This document shows, piece by piece, positions 43,501 to 53,599 of a stretch of DNA of 64,000 nt (positions are counted from its first letter, which is position 1; every line of letters starts with the position of its first letter). Origin of the DNA: Acrocarpospora macrocephala (lineage in GTDB: Bacteria > Actinomycetota > Actinomycetes > Streptosporangiales > Streptosporangiaceae). Below the pieces are notes generated by a model. The model was not told the DNA's origin and did not search any database. It saw only the letters and a program-made list of their open reading frames with translations. Where the stretch lies: assembly GCF_009687865.1 (NCBI RefSeq), contig NZ_BLAE01000012.1, positions 64,502 to 128,501 on the forward strand, given 5' to 3'. Position numbers and translations under genes: made by a program.

Positions 43501-46500
43501 CGGGCAGTTCGTTGATCTCCTGTGTCTCGGGGGCGAGGAGCGCGGGAACCCCGCGCGTGAGCAGCTTCCTGTTGAGCTCGAAGGCCGTGCTGGAGGTGAG
43601 CCGCACGATCTCGTGCGGCAGGGTGGCGAATTCGTATGGCCGGGGGACCGACGCGCCCTTGGAGTTGGCCACGTAACGATCGCCGAGGAACAGGTAGAGC
43701 TCGCCAGGGGCGTCCAGCGCGCCCGTGAAGCGGGTCAGGAAGTCGGGAGGCAGTCCCCGCCAGTTGTCGCCGATGCCGATGAACGACTGTGGCTTCAGCG
43801 TGTCGAGTTCCTGGGACCCTTCGAGCATCGCGTAGTGACCGCCGCTGAACACATACCGGACGTCACCGCGCTGGAAGACGGCCTTAACCCGGCGGGTCAG
43901 TGACTTGGGATAGCCGCCGTCGATGGCGTCAGGGATGACTCCGTCGCCGCCGATCGTGTAGCGGACATACTCCTCGCCGCTGGTCAGGTAGAGGTGCCCG
44001 TTGGAGAGGTAGGCGGCGTCGACAGACCCGGTGCGCGTGATCGCGGTCGGGATGCGGCCGAGCTCGCGGCTTGATTGTGGCCGTTCGAGACCGCCGGACC
44101 CCTGCACGACGTAGCTGCCGTCGGAGTTGTCGAAGTAGTAAGGAGTGTTGCGGTAGTTGACGGCCGCGCCCATGCGCTGCCAGCGTGGCAGCCCGTCTTC
44201 GTTGTCGGCGAGCCGTTTCGGGTAGCCCTCGTCGGCGCGGTTCTCAGCCGAGTAGCGCAGGTAGTGCTCGCCGAAGAACACGAACAGCTGGTTGCGCCGC
44301 ACGAGCACGGCGTCGACGCGGGATTTGGGGGGAACCGCCCACTTGTCCTTAACCGGCTTGAGCTGGTCGAGCGCGCCCGACTCGACGTAGCCGTCGCGTT
44401 CGTGGGAGAAGAAGTACTCGGTGCCGTTGGCCGCCGTGAACGCGGCGTCGATCCTGGACCAGCGCGGCAGGTCCTCGGTGTTGGATTCGATGGCCTTCGG
44501 GTAGCCCGGGTCGACCGGACCGAACGGCCGTCCCCGGTAGCGGTAGTACTCGTGGCCGGAGAAGAGGTAGGTGAAGTCCTTGCGTACCAGTACCGCGTCG
44601 ACGATTCCGGTCGAGGTCAGCGCGTTGCTGAGGACGCCCCACCGGGCCGGGGTGGACTCCTTGGTGGTGTTCAGCTTGCCCTTGGTCTTGGTGACCAGGA
44701 ACTGCTGGGCGAGGTTGTCGAAGAAGTAGCGGGTGCCGTCCGGGAGTTCGAAGGCGGCGTCGACGCGTTCCCAGGCGGGCAAGCGGTGGCTGTTGCCCTT
44801 CAGTTCCAGCACGGGCGGGTCGTCGTTCGGGTTGACGAGGATCGGCCGGCAGAGCAGGCTGCCGCCCTTGTGGTCGACGCTGAACCACGGGCCGTCGGTG
44901 GACTTGGCGGGGGTATTGAAGCGGACCAGGGTCTTGTCCTCGACCGGCTCCTTGAAGATCCTCGACAGTTCGACGATCCTGGGCGGTTCGACGGCGGGGG
45001 GCACCGGCACCGCGTACAGCTCGGGGGTGAGCGCGAACGCGACCTGGCGGAGGACCGGGCCGGTCGGGGTGGTCACCGTGTAGCTGCAGGTGACCACGAT
45101 GGAGTCGTGGGTGTCGCCGGAGAGGGTGGCCGACGCCTGCACGAACAGGCGTACGCCGGTGATCGGTCCTTCCTCCGTCGGGCCGAGGGGCAGCACCTGG
45201 GCGGCCACCCATTCCTGGTTCAGGTTGTAGAAGGTGTAGGAGATCCGGACCCGGTATTTGGGCGGCGGCGCGGCGACGTTCTGCTTGTTGCCGTCCACCT
45301 TGGTGACGATGGTGGTGGCGCCGGTGTTCTCCGGCGGGATGGTCTCGACGACGGTCCAGAAGGCGAACACCCGGCCGAACGCGTGCACGGGGTCGACCCG
45401 CTCGGCCTCGATCTGGGTGTCGACCTTCAGCCACGGCTCCCATGTCGCGGACAGCCGCTCGCCGTCGCGGAACTCGGCTTCCCGGTAGTAGTAGCGGCGC
45501 GGCTCGGTCCTGGTCCGGCCGAACAGCACCAGGCGGCGGGTGTTGGCGGGGGCGCCGTCCTCGCTGTAGACGTAGGCGCCGGCGATGGCCAGCCGGGAGA
45601 CCTCGGTGTACTCGTCGAGGTAACGCTTGTAGGCGCGCTGCACCGACTCGGCGTTGATCTCGCCCTGGAGCAGGTCGTTCTCCAGCTCCTCGAACGCCGG
45701 GGTCTTGGTGTCGCGGAGTTCGGGGCGAATATAGTTTTCGGGGTAGAGGAAGACCTTTCGGTTGGCCTCCCAGATCCGGTAGTTCTTCAGCCACGACCAC
45801 CAGGTTCTGATCTTCTGCCTGATCTCCTCCTCGTCCACGCCGAACGGCGGGGTCACCTGTTCCAGGTCGAGCAGGTAGCGGTGCAGGTAGAGCTGGGTGG
45901 CGGCGATGGCCTCGCGGACGCGCGAGGTGGTGGCGACCGCGCCCATCTCGACGTCGACGAGCAGGTGCTCGTAGAGCTCTCTGGCTGTTTGGATGTCGGG
46001 GTGCAGGTGCAGCGCGGCGGGGAGGAGGGCGTCGCGTTTGAGCAGGTTGAGCTCGTCGTGGATGGTCTTGGAGACGATCAGCCAGTCCTCTGGGCTGTGT
46101 TTGCGTTCGAGCAGCCGCAGGAGCGCGTCTGCCGCTCCGTCCAGGTCGGTACGGGACCACACGCGGGTCCACACATCCGGATAGAGCAGGGATGGCCCGG
46201 TTCCCGCCTTCGCGGCGAGCGCGAACACCTCGACCAGCTTGAGCACGAACTCGATCTCGAAGCGCTCTTCTTCCAGCGGGAACTCGGTGAGCACCCCCGC
46301 GTTGCGCTTGACCCAGCGCAGCTCGTTTACGTCCCAGCCGAAGAGGCCGGCCAGTCGCTCGTACGGGTCCGCGGCGCCCTCCCCGAGCAAAGCGGCCAGC
46401 CCTGGCCGGGTTCTGGCCAGGTCGGCGAACCGGACGATCGCGTGCACGTCGCTCAGGCGGTAGTCGGCGGTGTCGGACCAGCGGTGGCGGAATGCCTGCG

Positions 46501-49500
46501 GGAAGGTCCGGTCCAGGACGTCGTAGCGGCTGGTGTAACGGACGTACTGATCGTCCTTGGTGAGGTAGGTGGCGCCTTCCAGGACGAAGGCCCCGGTGAT
46601 TCCGGCTTCGAAGGAGGCGGGTAGGTCGCCCCAGTCGTCCTTGATGGTTCGGGGGTATCCCTCTTCGACTAGGTCGAGCACGCCTGGGCGGTAGCGGATG
46701 TACTGGCCGGCGCGGAAGGCGTACAGCTCGCCGGTGGGGGAGACGAAGGCGGCGTCGATGGTGGGGCTTGCGGTGAACTCGTTGCGGATCTTTCCCCAGA
46801 GTGAGGTCACCGGTTGGACGGAATCGCCGACGAGGAATCGGGTGCCTTTGAACAGGTAGACCCGTCCGTCGGCGGCGCGGAAGGCCGCGTCGAGGCCGTC
46901 CTCGAACTCTTCGGGCAATGTGGTGAGACCGAGTTCGGCCGCCAGGGAAGGGGCGATCGTGCGCGGGTAACCCTCGTCCACGTAGGTGTACTCGGTGCCC
47001 GAATACCGCACGTACTGGTCGCCGGAGAACAGGAACGTGTACTTGTCGCGGACCAGCGCGGCGTCGACTTTCTTGCTGTCGGCGATCGTGTTGCGGACCC
47101 GGCCGACGATCTCGATCCCGTATGTCGCCGTCGGAGTACGCGAGACGACATGGAGTGCGCCGCCCACCACCAGGTAGGCCGTGCGGCCGTTGGCGACCGC
47201 CGCGTCCAGCACCTTGCCGGTGCCCCGGTCGGCGACGGCGTCCTCGAACGCCTCGGTCAGGTTGGCGAACGCGGGTTCCGCGCGCAGGTTGGCCGCGATC
47301 GCCTTCGGGTAGCCGGGGTCCACGAAGCGGTATTCGGTGCCGGTGTATCGGACGTACTGGCTGCCTGAGAACAGGAACGTGGTGTTGTCGCCGAAGACGA
47401 TCGCGGCGTCGACCGTGCCGGTGCCGTCGTCGGGGACGAAGGGGTTAACGGACCTGCCCCAGCGTTCCCGGATTGGAGTTAGTGGGCCGAATGCTCGGTC
47501 GGCGTAGCGGGCGTACTGCTCGGCGAAGAAGAAATACGTCGCGCCGTCGAGAGCCGTGAACGCGGCGCGCAGGCCGTCGCCGGGCTCCAGGCCCCTTCCG
47601 AAGCCACGCCAGATGCGCTCGATCGGGCGCGGGTAGGACCACTGGCCGGTGGCCTCGCTGAACTGCACGCAGCGTTCGCCGCTGAGCAGGAGCATCGTGT
47701 CGCCCTCGAACAGCACGGCGTCGGGCGTGGGGAAACCGTCGGGGGCCTTCCAGAACGTCTCGTCGGCCGCGGCGGGATAGCCGGGGTCGGGCTCCACGTA
47801 GGGGCCGTCTTCGCCGGTGTAGACGACATGTCGCATCATGCCGGTCTCGTCGGCGTGCTCGAAGAGGTAAGTGACGCCGTTTCTGACGTAGGCGAGCGTG
47901 ACGCTCTCGAGCCCGCCCCAATGCTCGCTGATCGGCCGCGGTTCGCCGTCGATGGTGTCGGCGCTTGTGCTGTACGTGACGAACTGGTCGCCACTGAACA
48001 GATAGGTCTTCCCATCCCGGCCCACAAACGCGGCGTCCACCACGTTGTCCTGATAAATCGTGTTACGCGGTCGGCCCCACTCCTCGGTGAGCGGGTAGTC
48101 GCGGTTGATGCGCGTGTTGTAGCAGGACGGGCCCTTGAACAGGTATGTCGTGCCGTCCGCGCCGGTCAGCACCGCGTCCAGGCCGGACCGGAACTCGGCG
48201 GGCACCGTACGCAACGCCAGCGGCCGTACCGGCGTGGACCCGGCGAGCCCTTCCAGCGCGGACTGCCTGCGCCATCCGCCGGGGCCTTCGACGAGGACCG
48301 CGCCGTTCTCGACGTACGCACACGAGATCCCAGCCAGATCCAGGTCGGCATATTTCCGGTAAAGCGTGTCGGAGACGACATGCCACTGCCCGCCACGGAA
48401 CAGGTAGACGTTGCGCCGATCCGCGAACGCCGCGTCGACACCATCCAGCGGCGTCGTGAGCGCGGCCATCCTCGGCTCCCCGGACAGCGTCGAGATCGCA
48501 CGCGGGTAGCCGTTCTCGACGGTCGTGTAGTCGTGGCCCTGGTAACGGACATACTGGTCACCCGAGAACAGGTACGTGTAGGTCCGGGTCACCTCGACGC
48601 CGTCGACGAGCTCGATCGCGTCCATGACCAGCGTCGCGTCGACCCGCCCGGTCCTGGTGATGGCGTTGACGACATTGCCCCAGAACGCGGCCACGGTCGC
48701 CGGGTAACGATCATCCACTTCGGTGTAGTCGGCGGTGGAGTAGCGGACATACCGCTCCCCCGAGAACACATAGGTCTTGCCGTCCTTGCCGACGAACGCG
48801 GCGTCCACCTTCGTGAACGGGATGCTGTCCCAGCGATCCCGCAGCGTGCGCGGCTCCGACCACCAGCGGTGCCGGGTGTCGAACACCACGAAACGGTCCC
48901 CGGAGAACAGGTACGTCTGGTTGTCGCGGCCGGTGAACACCGCGTCGATCCGGGCGAAGCCGGGGTCGTCGGCCAGCGTCACCGGCAGGCTCCACCAGTT
49001 GTCGGCCAGCGGCTTCGGGTACCCCAGGTCCGGAACCGTGTAGTTCCTGGTCGAATAGCGCACGTAGAAGGGAGTGTCGTCGCCGTACACCTTGATGCGC
49101 TCGCCGGCGCGGCGGATGGTGAGCTGGATCGGCCCGTCGGCGGTGACCTGCCACTGCGGCGACTGGCCGGTCACGGGCGCGTCGGCGGCGACGGTGACGC
49201 CGTGCTCGGCGAGGCGGCGGCGCAGCGCGGCCGACAGCCGCCCTGTCGCGAGTTCGGCCTCGTAGTCGGCGGGCAGGTCGAGGATCTGGCCGACCGGGCC
49301 GAACAGGTGGGTCGCGCCGTCCATCACGAACGCGGCGTCCACCCGGTCGAGGCCGCCCCAGTCCCCGGCGATCCCGCGCGGGTAGCCGAGATCCACGACC
49401 GAATAGTCGGCCGTGGAGTAACGCAGGTAGCGGTCGCCGCTGAACAGGTAGGTCTTACCGTCCAGCCCGACGAACGCGGCGTCGACCGTGCCGCTCGGCA

Positions 49501-52500
49501 GAACGGGCGCGAGCACTCCCCACCGCTCGGCGGTCGGCCCGACAGAGCCGCCGGTCACGCCCAGCGCGACCGTCTTGCCGTCCTTGAACAGGTGCACGGT
49601 CCCGGAAGCGTCCGCGAACGCGGCTTCGACCGCGCCTTCGAACTCGACCGGCACGTCCGGCCGCCACGCCTCGATCCGCTTCGGGTAGCCGTCGGCGACC
49701 CGGACTCCGTCGTTCTCCAGGCTGTCGGTGTAGCGGACGACCTGGTTCCCGGCGAACAGCAGGTAACCCGATCCGTCGGCGTAGGCCGCGTCGATGCGTT
49801 CCGCGGTCGCGAACGTGTTCCGCAGCCTTCCCCACCGCTCGACCAGGGGCTGCTCGGCGTCGCCGACCGAAACCCACCTTTCGCCGGTGAACAGGTGGGT
49901 ACGGCCGTCGCGGCCCTGGAACGACGCGTCCACCGCCTTGCGGAACGCGTCGGGCAGCGGCGTGTCGCCCTCCCACCACTCGGTGATCGCGCGCGGATAC
50001 CCCTCGTCGGCGACCGAATAGTCCGATCCCGAGTAACGCAGGTACTGGTCGCCGCAGAACAGGTAGGTCCGGCCTTCGACGTCGACGAAGGCGCTGTCGA
50101 TCCGTTTGGGCTCGGCGAAGTTGTTCCTGACCTTGCCCCAGACCTGCTCCTTGGCCGCCCAGCGGGTCTCTTTGGGGAGCCGGACGAACGCCCGGGAGAT
50201 CCCGTCGATGCTCCGGCCGACGATCCACTCGGCGCCCTCGGGCTGGACGAATGCGGCATCGACCCCGGCCAGCCCCGCGAACCGGGGGGACAGCTCGAGG
50301 AGCGGCTTCGGCCGGGGATCCGCCAGCGCGTATGTGGTCGCCGAGTAGACCCAGTAGCTCTGGCCCTGGAACAGGTAGATCTTGCTGTCCCAGCCGGTCA
50401 GCAGGGCGTCGAAACGGTCGACGCCAGGCGGCAGGGCCAGCGGCTCGGGGAACTTGCCCGCCAGATCCTGATCGTGGAAGGCCACCCGGATCTCGGTGGG
50501 GTCCAGGCCGAACTTTCCGGCCAGCCGGGCGAATCGGCGGATCCGCCGGTAGGAGCGGCGGAAGTGCGGGTCGTCGGCGATGGCGGATTCGGCGAGCGCG
50601 GGGGCCACGAGGATGTCGAGGGCGTCCGGCGTGACCGCCGTACAGATGGCTTCGAGGGCGGGGGCGGACACGCCGAACACGTCCTGCAGCACCGCGAGCA
50701 CGGCCCGGCGCTGCCGGGCGGCCAGCTCGTCGAGCCGGTCGACGACCTCGGCGACGCCGGCGGCGAATTCCTTCGCGACGGCGTGCAGCAGGAAGAAGAC
50801 ATCCTTGTTGTAGTCCTCGACGCCGGGCAGCGTGAAGTCGAGCGCGTTGGTGATGGTCCGGAAGTAGGCCAGCCGGTCCTCCGGCACGGCCAGCGCCTCG
50901 TCGAGATGCCCGGCGTCCACGAGCATGCCGACGAGCAGGGCCCGCTCCTCGTCGTCGAAGCCCAACTCGGTGACCGCCGCCAGATCCAGCCGGTACGGCG
51001 CCTGCCCGGCCATGATCGACACGATCCGCCGGTACACGAGCGTGCCGTCGTTCGCGGTAAAGCCGTCGCCGAGGTCGAGCCAGCCCTCCGGGTCGGTGAA
51101 GAGCTCCCTGACCTCCTCGCGGATCCGGCCTCCCTCGGTGACCGTGCCGTCGAGCCGGGCGGCGACCCGCTGCCCCATCACGTCGTCGGCGACCGCGGCG
51201 AAGTCGCCGGGGGTTAGCGTGTACAGCTCCGCCTTGGTGGCCGCGACCTGGCCTTTCAGCGCGTCCAGGATGGGGCGCCGCATCGGGTAGAACTCCAGCG
51301 CGACACCGATCTCGGCCACGTCCAGCGCCGTGATGACGATCTTGTCGTGCTGGTCCAGGATGCCGTTGAAGCGCAGGCTTTCGGTCAGCGCGGCCAGCTG
51401 GGTCTCGGTCAGCCGCAGCTCCGCGAAGATCCCCGGGTCGAGCGGGATGTCGGCCTGCCGGAAGCCGTCGATACGCTCCTGGAGCACGGCCAGCACGTCG
51501 GCCGTCACGTCGTCGAGGGCGGCGCTGGAGGTGAACAGCTCGATGTTGCCGGGGTCGGCGAAGTAGTCCGGGTCGAGCATCTCGCCGGATTCGTCGAGGT
51601 AGCCGTGGTAGATCAGGTTGTCGTACAGCTCGGCCTGCTCGGCCTCGGACAGGTCGGGCATGAGGGTCGCCAGGTCGGAGGGGTAGAACCCGCCGTCGAG
51701 CCCGGCCAGAGCCGCGAACAGGTCGGCTGCCAGCGCGTCGAAGTCGCTGGAGAGCACCAGCCCGTCGGGCACGCTGTCGACGGTGAGCAGGCCGTCCGCC
51801 TGCAGAAGCCCGGAGATGACCAGGTTGGTGAAGATCTTCGTGGCCAGCCGCTCGTCGAGGCCCAGCCCCAGGAAGTCCTCCCGGGTCAGCACGGCGAGAT
51901 CGGCGACCGCGTCATAGGCCGCGGCCGTCGCCTTCGCCCGGTCGAGCCGGAGCAGCCGGGCGTCGCGCGGCGAGACGACACCGTCCTCGTAGGAGATGAG
52001 CACGTCGTGGATGACCTGCGCGGCCCGCTCGTCGAACCGGTCGGAGACGAACAGCTCGGGCGACAGCGCGGCCGTCTCGAACCGGTCCCTGATCCCGGCC
52101 AGCACCGCGAGCTGCTCGTCCTCGGCCTCCGCCTTGGCCGGCTCGCCGAGGATCTCGGTCAGCTCCTGGCCGCTGAAACCCCAGGTCCGCATCCAGCCGA
52201 CAACGGCCAGCAGGGTCTGGGCCAGCCACAGGCTGGAGGCGGCGTCGGTGCCCTCCAGAATGCGATGGCAGTCGTGGGTGCCGGGCTCGATCACCGGCAG
52301 GACGGGGAAGGTCGTGTAGCGCTGGATCGACGGGTCGGCCTCCAGCGCGGCCAGCACGCCGAAGAGCTCGGATACCGAGATGCCGAGCGCGTCGACCAGG
52401 CGGCCGACGCGGTGCAGCAGCGAGAGCCCCTCCTGGCCGAGTTGCCGGTCGAAGGGGCTGGTCTCGTTCGGGTCGGCGTAGCGGTCGCGGAAACGCCGGA

Positions 52501-53530
52501 CGACCTCGGCGATGTCGGCCTCGGCCATGTCGATGGATCGTGCCAAATGACGCCGATAGTCCGGATTCTGGAGGTCGCCGGGCGGGATGGGCAGGTCGTC
52601 CACGGTCACCGGCAGCGTGCGGGCGGTCAGCGCGGCGATCGTGTCGAAGGGCAGGTCGTGAACGCGGTGCAGGTGCACGGCCGCGGCCACGGCGCGCAGG
52701 GCGGCGGTGTCGAGGGTGTTGCCGCAGCAGGAGGTGAGGATGAGGTCCAGGTCGGTGAAGGAGAGGCCGGTGCGGCGGGCCAGCCGTACGAAACGGTTGG
52801 CGCGGTCGAACCACGCGGCCGGGATCGGCCCGCCGGACCAGACGAGGGTGCGGTCGTCGGCGGCGACAGTCACGACCTGACCGCCCTGGTGCACGAAGAA
52901 CGTCGCAGGGGAACGCTCCAGAAGCGGATCCTGGTAGAGCAGTTCGCGCAGTTCTGCGCCGGTCATCGAGGTGGCGGCCAGGAACCGCTCCACGTCGGCG
53001 AGCACGGCCGTGGTCTCCCCCGGCGCGAGGCCGTAGACCCCCGCGAGGTCATCGGCGCGTACGGTGGTGACCACCTCGACGTCCCCCGGCGTCAGCCCGA
53101 GATACTCGCGGGCGACCGTGTCCCGGTCCACCCGCGCCGCGAACAGCCGGTAGAACTGGACAGGGTCGATGTCCAGGTGGCGCAGGTAGGTGGCCAGCCG
53201 CGCGTTCTTCAGCGAGAACGGCAACCCGAACGGGTGCTTCAGTTCGTTCAGCTTCTCGTACGGCGCGTCGCCGACGAGCGCCTCCAGCACCTCGTTGACG
53301 ATGTCCAGGTACGCGGTGAGCGTGAAGGTGTTCTCCGCGTCCAGAGGGATGCGCCCAAGATCGGGCCTGCGCCGCAGCAGCGAGGTGTCGTCGAACGTCT
53401 CCTGCAGCAGTTTGAGCAGGTCATTGAGGTAGGCGGCCGGCGAGTAGACCGACCGCGCCTCATCCCCTTCCCTGAAGTCGAGTTCTCCGAAGAGTCTTTC
53501 GTAACTGGGTAATGAGGCATCGCTTCGCAC
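40532..53530 (-). CDS. Giant Tc-toxin A-like protein with about 33 hemopexin-like repeats
   Basis: This 4,332-residue protein probably starts at a GTG (MRSDASLPSYERLFGEL) with GAGGGG ten bases upstream. The N-terminus (about 1-450) matches the VRP1 region of TcA toxins (VYSPAAYLNDLLKLLQE). Residues about 1035-2350 hold roughly 25 hemopexin-like units of the form VDAAFVGKDGKTYLFSGDQY. About 2350-2900 is TcA shell and neuraminidase-like sequence (NYIRPELRDTKTPAFEEL). About 2915-3285 holds some eight more units. The end (3285-4332) is the TcA channel with its helical shaft and TcB-binding region (HFDGYEGP-like VTFDGYEGPLGVNATLTQLG). Typical TcA proteins are about 2,500 residues; the excess is the repeats. 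TcA forms a pentameric injection pore. No TcB or TcC gene is in the window. Confidence 0.93.
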   Translation of the reverse strand: MRSDASLPSYERLFGELDFREGDEARSVYSPAAYLNDLLKLLQETFDDTSLLRRRPDLGRIPLDAENTFTLTAYLDIVNEVLEALVGDAPYEKLNELKHPFGLPFSLKNARLATYLRHLDIDPVQFYRLFAARVDRDTVAREYLGLTPGDVEVVTTVRADDLAGVYGLAPGETTAVLADVERFLAATSMTGAELRELLYQDPLLERSPATFFVHQGGQVVTVAADDRTLVWSGGPIPAAWFDRANRFVRLARRTGLSFTDLDLILTSCCGNTLDTAALRAVAAAVHLHRVHDLPFDTIAALTARTLPVTVDDLPIPPGDLQNPDYRRHLARSIDMAEADIAEVVRRFRDRYADPNETSPFDRQLGQEGLSLLHRVGRLVDALGISVSELFGVLAALEADPSIQRYTTFPVLPVIEPGTHDCHRILEGTDAASSLWLAQTLLAVVGWMRTWGFSGQELTEILGEPAKAEAEDEQLAVLAGIRDRFETAALSPELFVSDRFDERAAQVIHDVLISYEDGVVSPRDARLLRLDRAKATAAAYDAVADLAVLTREDFLGLGLDERLATKIFTNLVISGLLQADGLLTVDSVPDGLVLSSDFDALAADLFAALAGLDGGFYPSDLATLMPDLSEAEQAELYDNLIYHGYLDESGEMLDPDYFADPGNIELFTSSAALDDVTADVLAVLQERIDGFRQADIPLDPGIFAELRLTETQLAALTESLRFNGILDQHDKIVITALDVAEIGVALEFYPMRRPILDALKGQVAATKAELYTLTPGDFAAVADDVMGQRVAARLDGTVTEGGRIREEVRELFTDPEGWLDLGDGFTANDGTLVYRRIVSIMAGQAPYRLDLAAVTELGFDDEERALLVGMLVDAGHLDEALAVPEDRLAYFRTITNALDFTLPGVEDYNKDVFFLLHAVAKEFAAGVAEVVDRLDELAARQRRAVLAVLQDVFGVSAPALEAICTAVTPDALDILVAPALAESAIADDPHFRRSYRRIRRFARLAGKFGLDPTEIRVAFHDQDLAGKFPEPLALPPGVDRFDALLTGWDSKIYLFQGQSYWVYSATTYALADPRPKPLLELSPRFAGLAGVDAAFVQPEGAEWIVGRSIDGISRAFVRLPKETRWAAKEQVWGKVRNNFAEPKRIDSAFVDVEGRTYLFCGDQYLRYSGSDYSVADEGYPRAITEWWEGDTPLPDAFRKAVDASFQGRDGRTHLFTGERWVSVGDAEQPLVERWGRLRNTFATAERIDAAYADGSGYLLFAGNQVVRYTDSLENDGVRVADGYPKRIEAWRPDVPVEFEGAVEAAFADASGTVHLFKDGKTVALGVTGGSVGPTAERWGVLAPVLPSGTVDAAFVGLDGKTYLFSGDRYLRYSTADYSVVDLGYPRGIAGDWGGLDRVDAAFVMDGATHLFGPVGQILDLPADYEAELATGRLSAALRRRLAEHGVTVAADAPVTGQSPQWQVTADGPIQLTIRRAGERIKVYGDDTPFYVRYSTRNYTVPDLGYPKPLADNWWSLPVTLADDPGFARIDAVFTGRDNQTYLFSGDRFVVFDTRHRWWSEPRTLRDRWDSIPFTKVDAAFVGKDGKTYVFSGERYVRYSTADYTEVDDRYPATVAAFWGNVVNAITRTGRVDATLVMDAIELVDGVEVTRTYTYLFSGDQYVRYQGHDYTTVENGYPRAISTLSGEPRMAALTTPLDGVDAAFADRRNVYLFRGGQWHVVSDTLYRKYADLDLAGISCAYVENGAVLVEGPGGWRRQSALEGLAGSTPVRPLALRTVPAEFRSGLDAVLTGADGTTYLFKGPSCYNTRINRDYPLTEEWGRPRNTIYQDNVVDAAFVGRDGKTYLFSGDQFVTYSTSADTIDGEPRPISEHWGGLESVTLAYVRNGVTYLFEHADETGMMRHVVYTGEDGPYVEPDPGYPAAADETFWKAPDGFPTPDAVLFEGDTMLLLSGERCVQFSEATGQWSYPRPIERIWRGFGRGLEPGDGLRAAFTALDGATYFFFAEQYARYADRAFGPLTPIRERWGRSVNPFVPDDGTGTVDAAIVFGDNTTFLFSGSQYVRYTGTEYRFVDPGYPKAIAANLRAEPAFANLTEAFEDAVADRGTGKVLDAAVANGRTAYLVVGGALHVVSRTPTATYGIEIVGRVRNTIADSKKVDAALVRDKYTFLFSGDQYVRYSGTEYTYVDEGYPRTIAPSLAAELGLTTLPEEFEDGLDAAFRAADGRVYLFKGTRFLVGDSVQPVTSLWGKIRNEFTASPTIDAAFVSPTGELYAFRAGQYIRYRPGVLDLVEEGYPRTIKDDWGDLPASFEAGITGAFVLEGATYLTKDDQYVRYTSRYDVLDRTFPQAFRHRWSDTADYRLSDVHAIVRFADLARTRPGLAALLGEGAADPYERLAGLFGWDVNELRWVKRNAGVLTEFPLEEERFEIEFVLKLVEVFALAAKAGTGPSLLYPDVWTRVWSRTDLDGAADALLRLLERKHSPEDWLIVSKTIHDELNLLKRDALLPAALHLHPDIQTARELYEHLLVDVEMGAVATTSRVREAIAATQLYLHRYLLDLEQVTPPFGVDEEEIRQKIRTWWSWLKNYRIWEANRKVFLYPENYIRPELRDTKTPAFEELENDLLQGEINAESVQRAYKRYLDEYTEVSRLAIAGAYVYSEDGAPANTRRLVLFGRTRTEPRRYYYREAEFRDGERLSATWEPWLKVDTQIEAERVDPVHAFGRVFAFWTVVETIPPENTGATTIVTKVDGNKQNVAAPPPKYRVRISYTFYNLNQEWVAAQVLPLGPTEEGPITGVRLFVQASATLSGDTHDSIVVTCSYTVTTPTGPVLRQVAFALTPELYAVPVPPAVEPPRIVELSRIFKEPVEDKTLVRFNTPAKSTDGPWFSVDHKGGSLLCRPILVNPNDDPPVLELKGNSHRLPAWERVDAAFELPDGTRYFFDNLAQQFLVTKTKGKLNTTKESTPARWGVLSNALTSTGIVDAVLVRKDFTYLFSGHEYYRYRGRPFGPVDPGYPKAIESNTEDLPRWSRIDAAFTAANGTEYFFSHERDGYVESGALDQLKPVKDKWAVPPKSRVDAVLVRRNQLFVFFGEHYLRYSAENRADEGYPKRLADNEDGLPRWQRMGAAVNYRNTPYYFDNSDGSYVVQGSGGLERPQSSRELGRIPTAITRTGSVDAAYLSNGHLYLTSGEEYVRYTIGGDGVIPDAIDGGYPKSLTRRVKAVFQRGDVRYVFSGGHYAMLEGSQELDTLKPQSFIGIGDNWRGLPPDFLTRFTGALDAPGELYLFLGDRYVANSKGASVPRPYEFATLPHEIVRLTSSTAFELNRKLLTRGVPALLAPETQEINELPAFRRTGVADATTILVQPWVADVPASSHLDFQSPSGRYYWEIFFHAPLLIAQALNAAQRFEDARQWYEYVFDPTEQDRYWRFLPFLAVDVRALVAACRADLEALGGQAASVAGVLTEVLNEVEAVAPAFEQARPLTSQEATMLATLATTRLNTIEAPLAALPALQEKVSMLGRLYRQYELMGDREALLKAYLDDPFDPHAIAELRPTAYRRAVVMAYIDNLLDWGDMLFRQYTMESIDEARMLYIFAYDLLGQRPEGIGTRTLPATLTYDELCRWEGGENPYAERVSAGGTMLDGMGAIHGSVANSYFYIPDNTLLEDYWTRVEDRLRKIRQSLNILGVSQPLPLFEPPVDVMALVRGAAAGLSPDQVTAGLAVAVPHYRFSFLHRKAQDLVDRLRQFGNDLLGVLERRDNEELTLLQNRQEGTIYTLTRGIREAQVKVATENLAEAETSLEQAKSRARYYEDLIAAGITPLQQAQIDTMTAAAISHFVSSGLKIGSAIAFALPQVLAGPFIMGTEIGGEQVGEALDKGAEVAESLGEALSVLGELYGVRVEQERQEGDWKYQLMMAESDIVQLGHQVAGAGHQVAIAQRELEIINQEIAHNKAVASFLTDKFTNAQLYQWMSGRLSGLFFQSYNMAHEMAKSAERAYQYERGVNDAFIQPVYWESRRNGLLAGETLSVDLERLGKAYVDNDSRGLEITKRVSLLQLDPLAVLALRNEGRCEFAFTEALFARDFPGHYRRRIRTLSVTFDGYEGPLGVNATLTQLGHKTVLSADPKAVKFLLDAKGTPPASVRADWRPTQQIALSDLEEGRDNNGLFELRYDDDRYLPFEGTGAVSTWRLEAAGRHPDLFDVTIVVKYTAEQGGEVFGNAVKGMLKPYSAARYVDVAGEFPQEWQEFLESEDGMLVLPLVPEMFANMSGRQITGIYPTYELVEGGTARFLLNGDQRLALDDGKLLRTPGLSVGGPTWALVVEGDREALVNVGLILQYRAQ

Positions 53531-53599
53531 GCGGCACTGTCCCCTCAGTAAATGCCCCCGATCGGCCGACCCATGGTCGCCGATCCGGCGTGTGAGAAC

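Noticed and set aside
42044..51217. Several long plus-strand open frames opposite the TcA gene
   Set aside because: They mirror the hemopexin codons and are rich in Arg, Val and Asp without recognisable families. The minus-strand frame is unbroken for 13 kb with clear domains.
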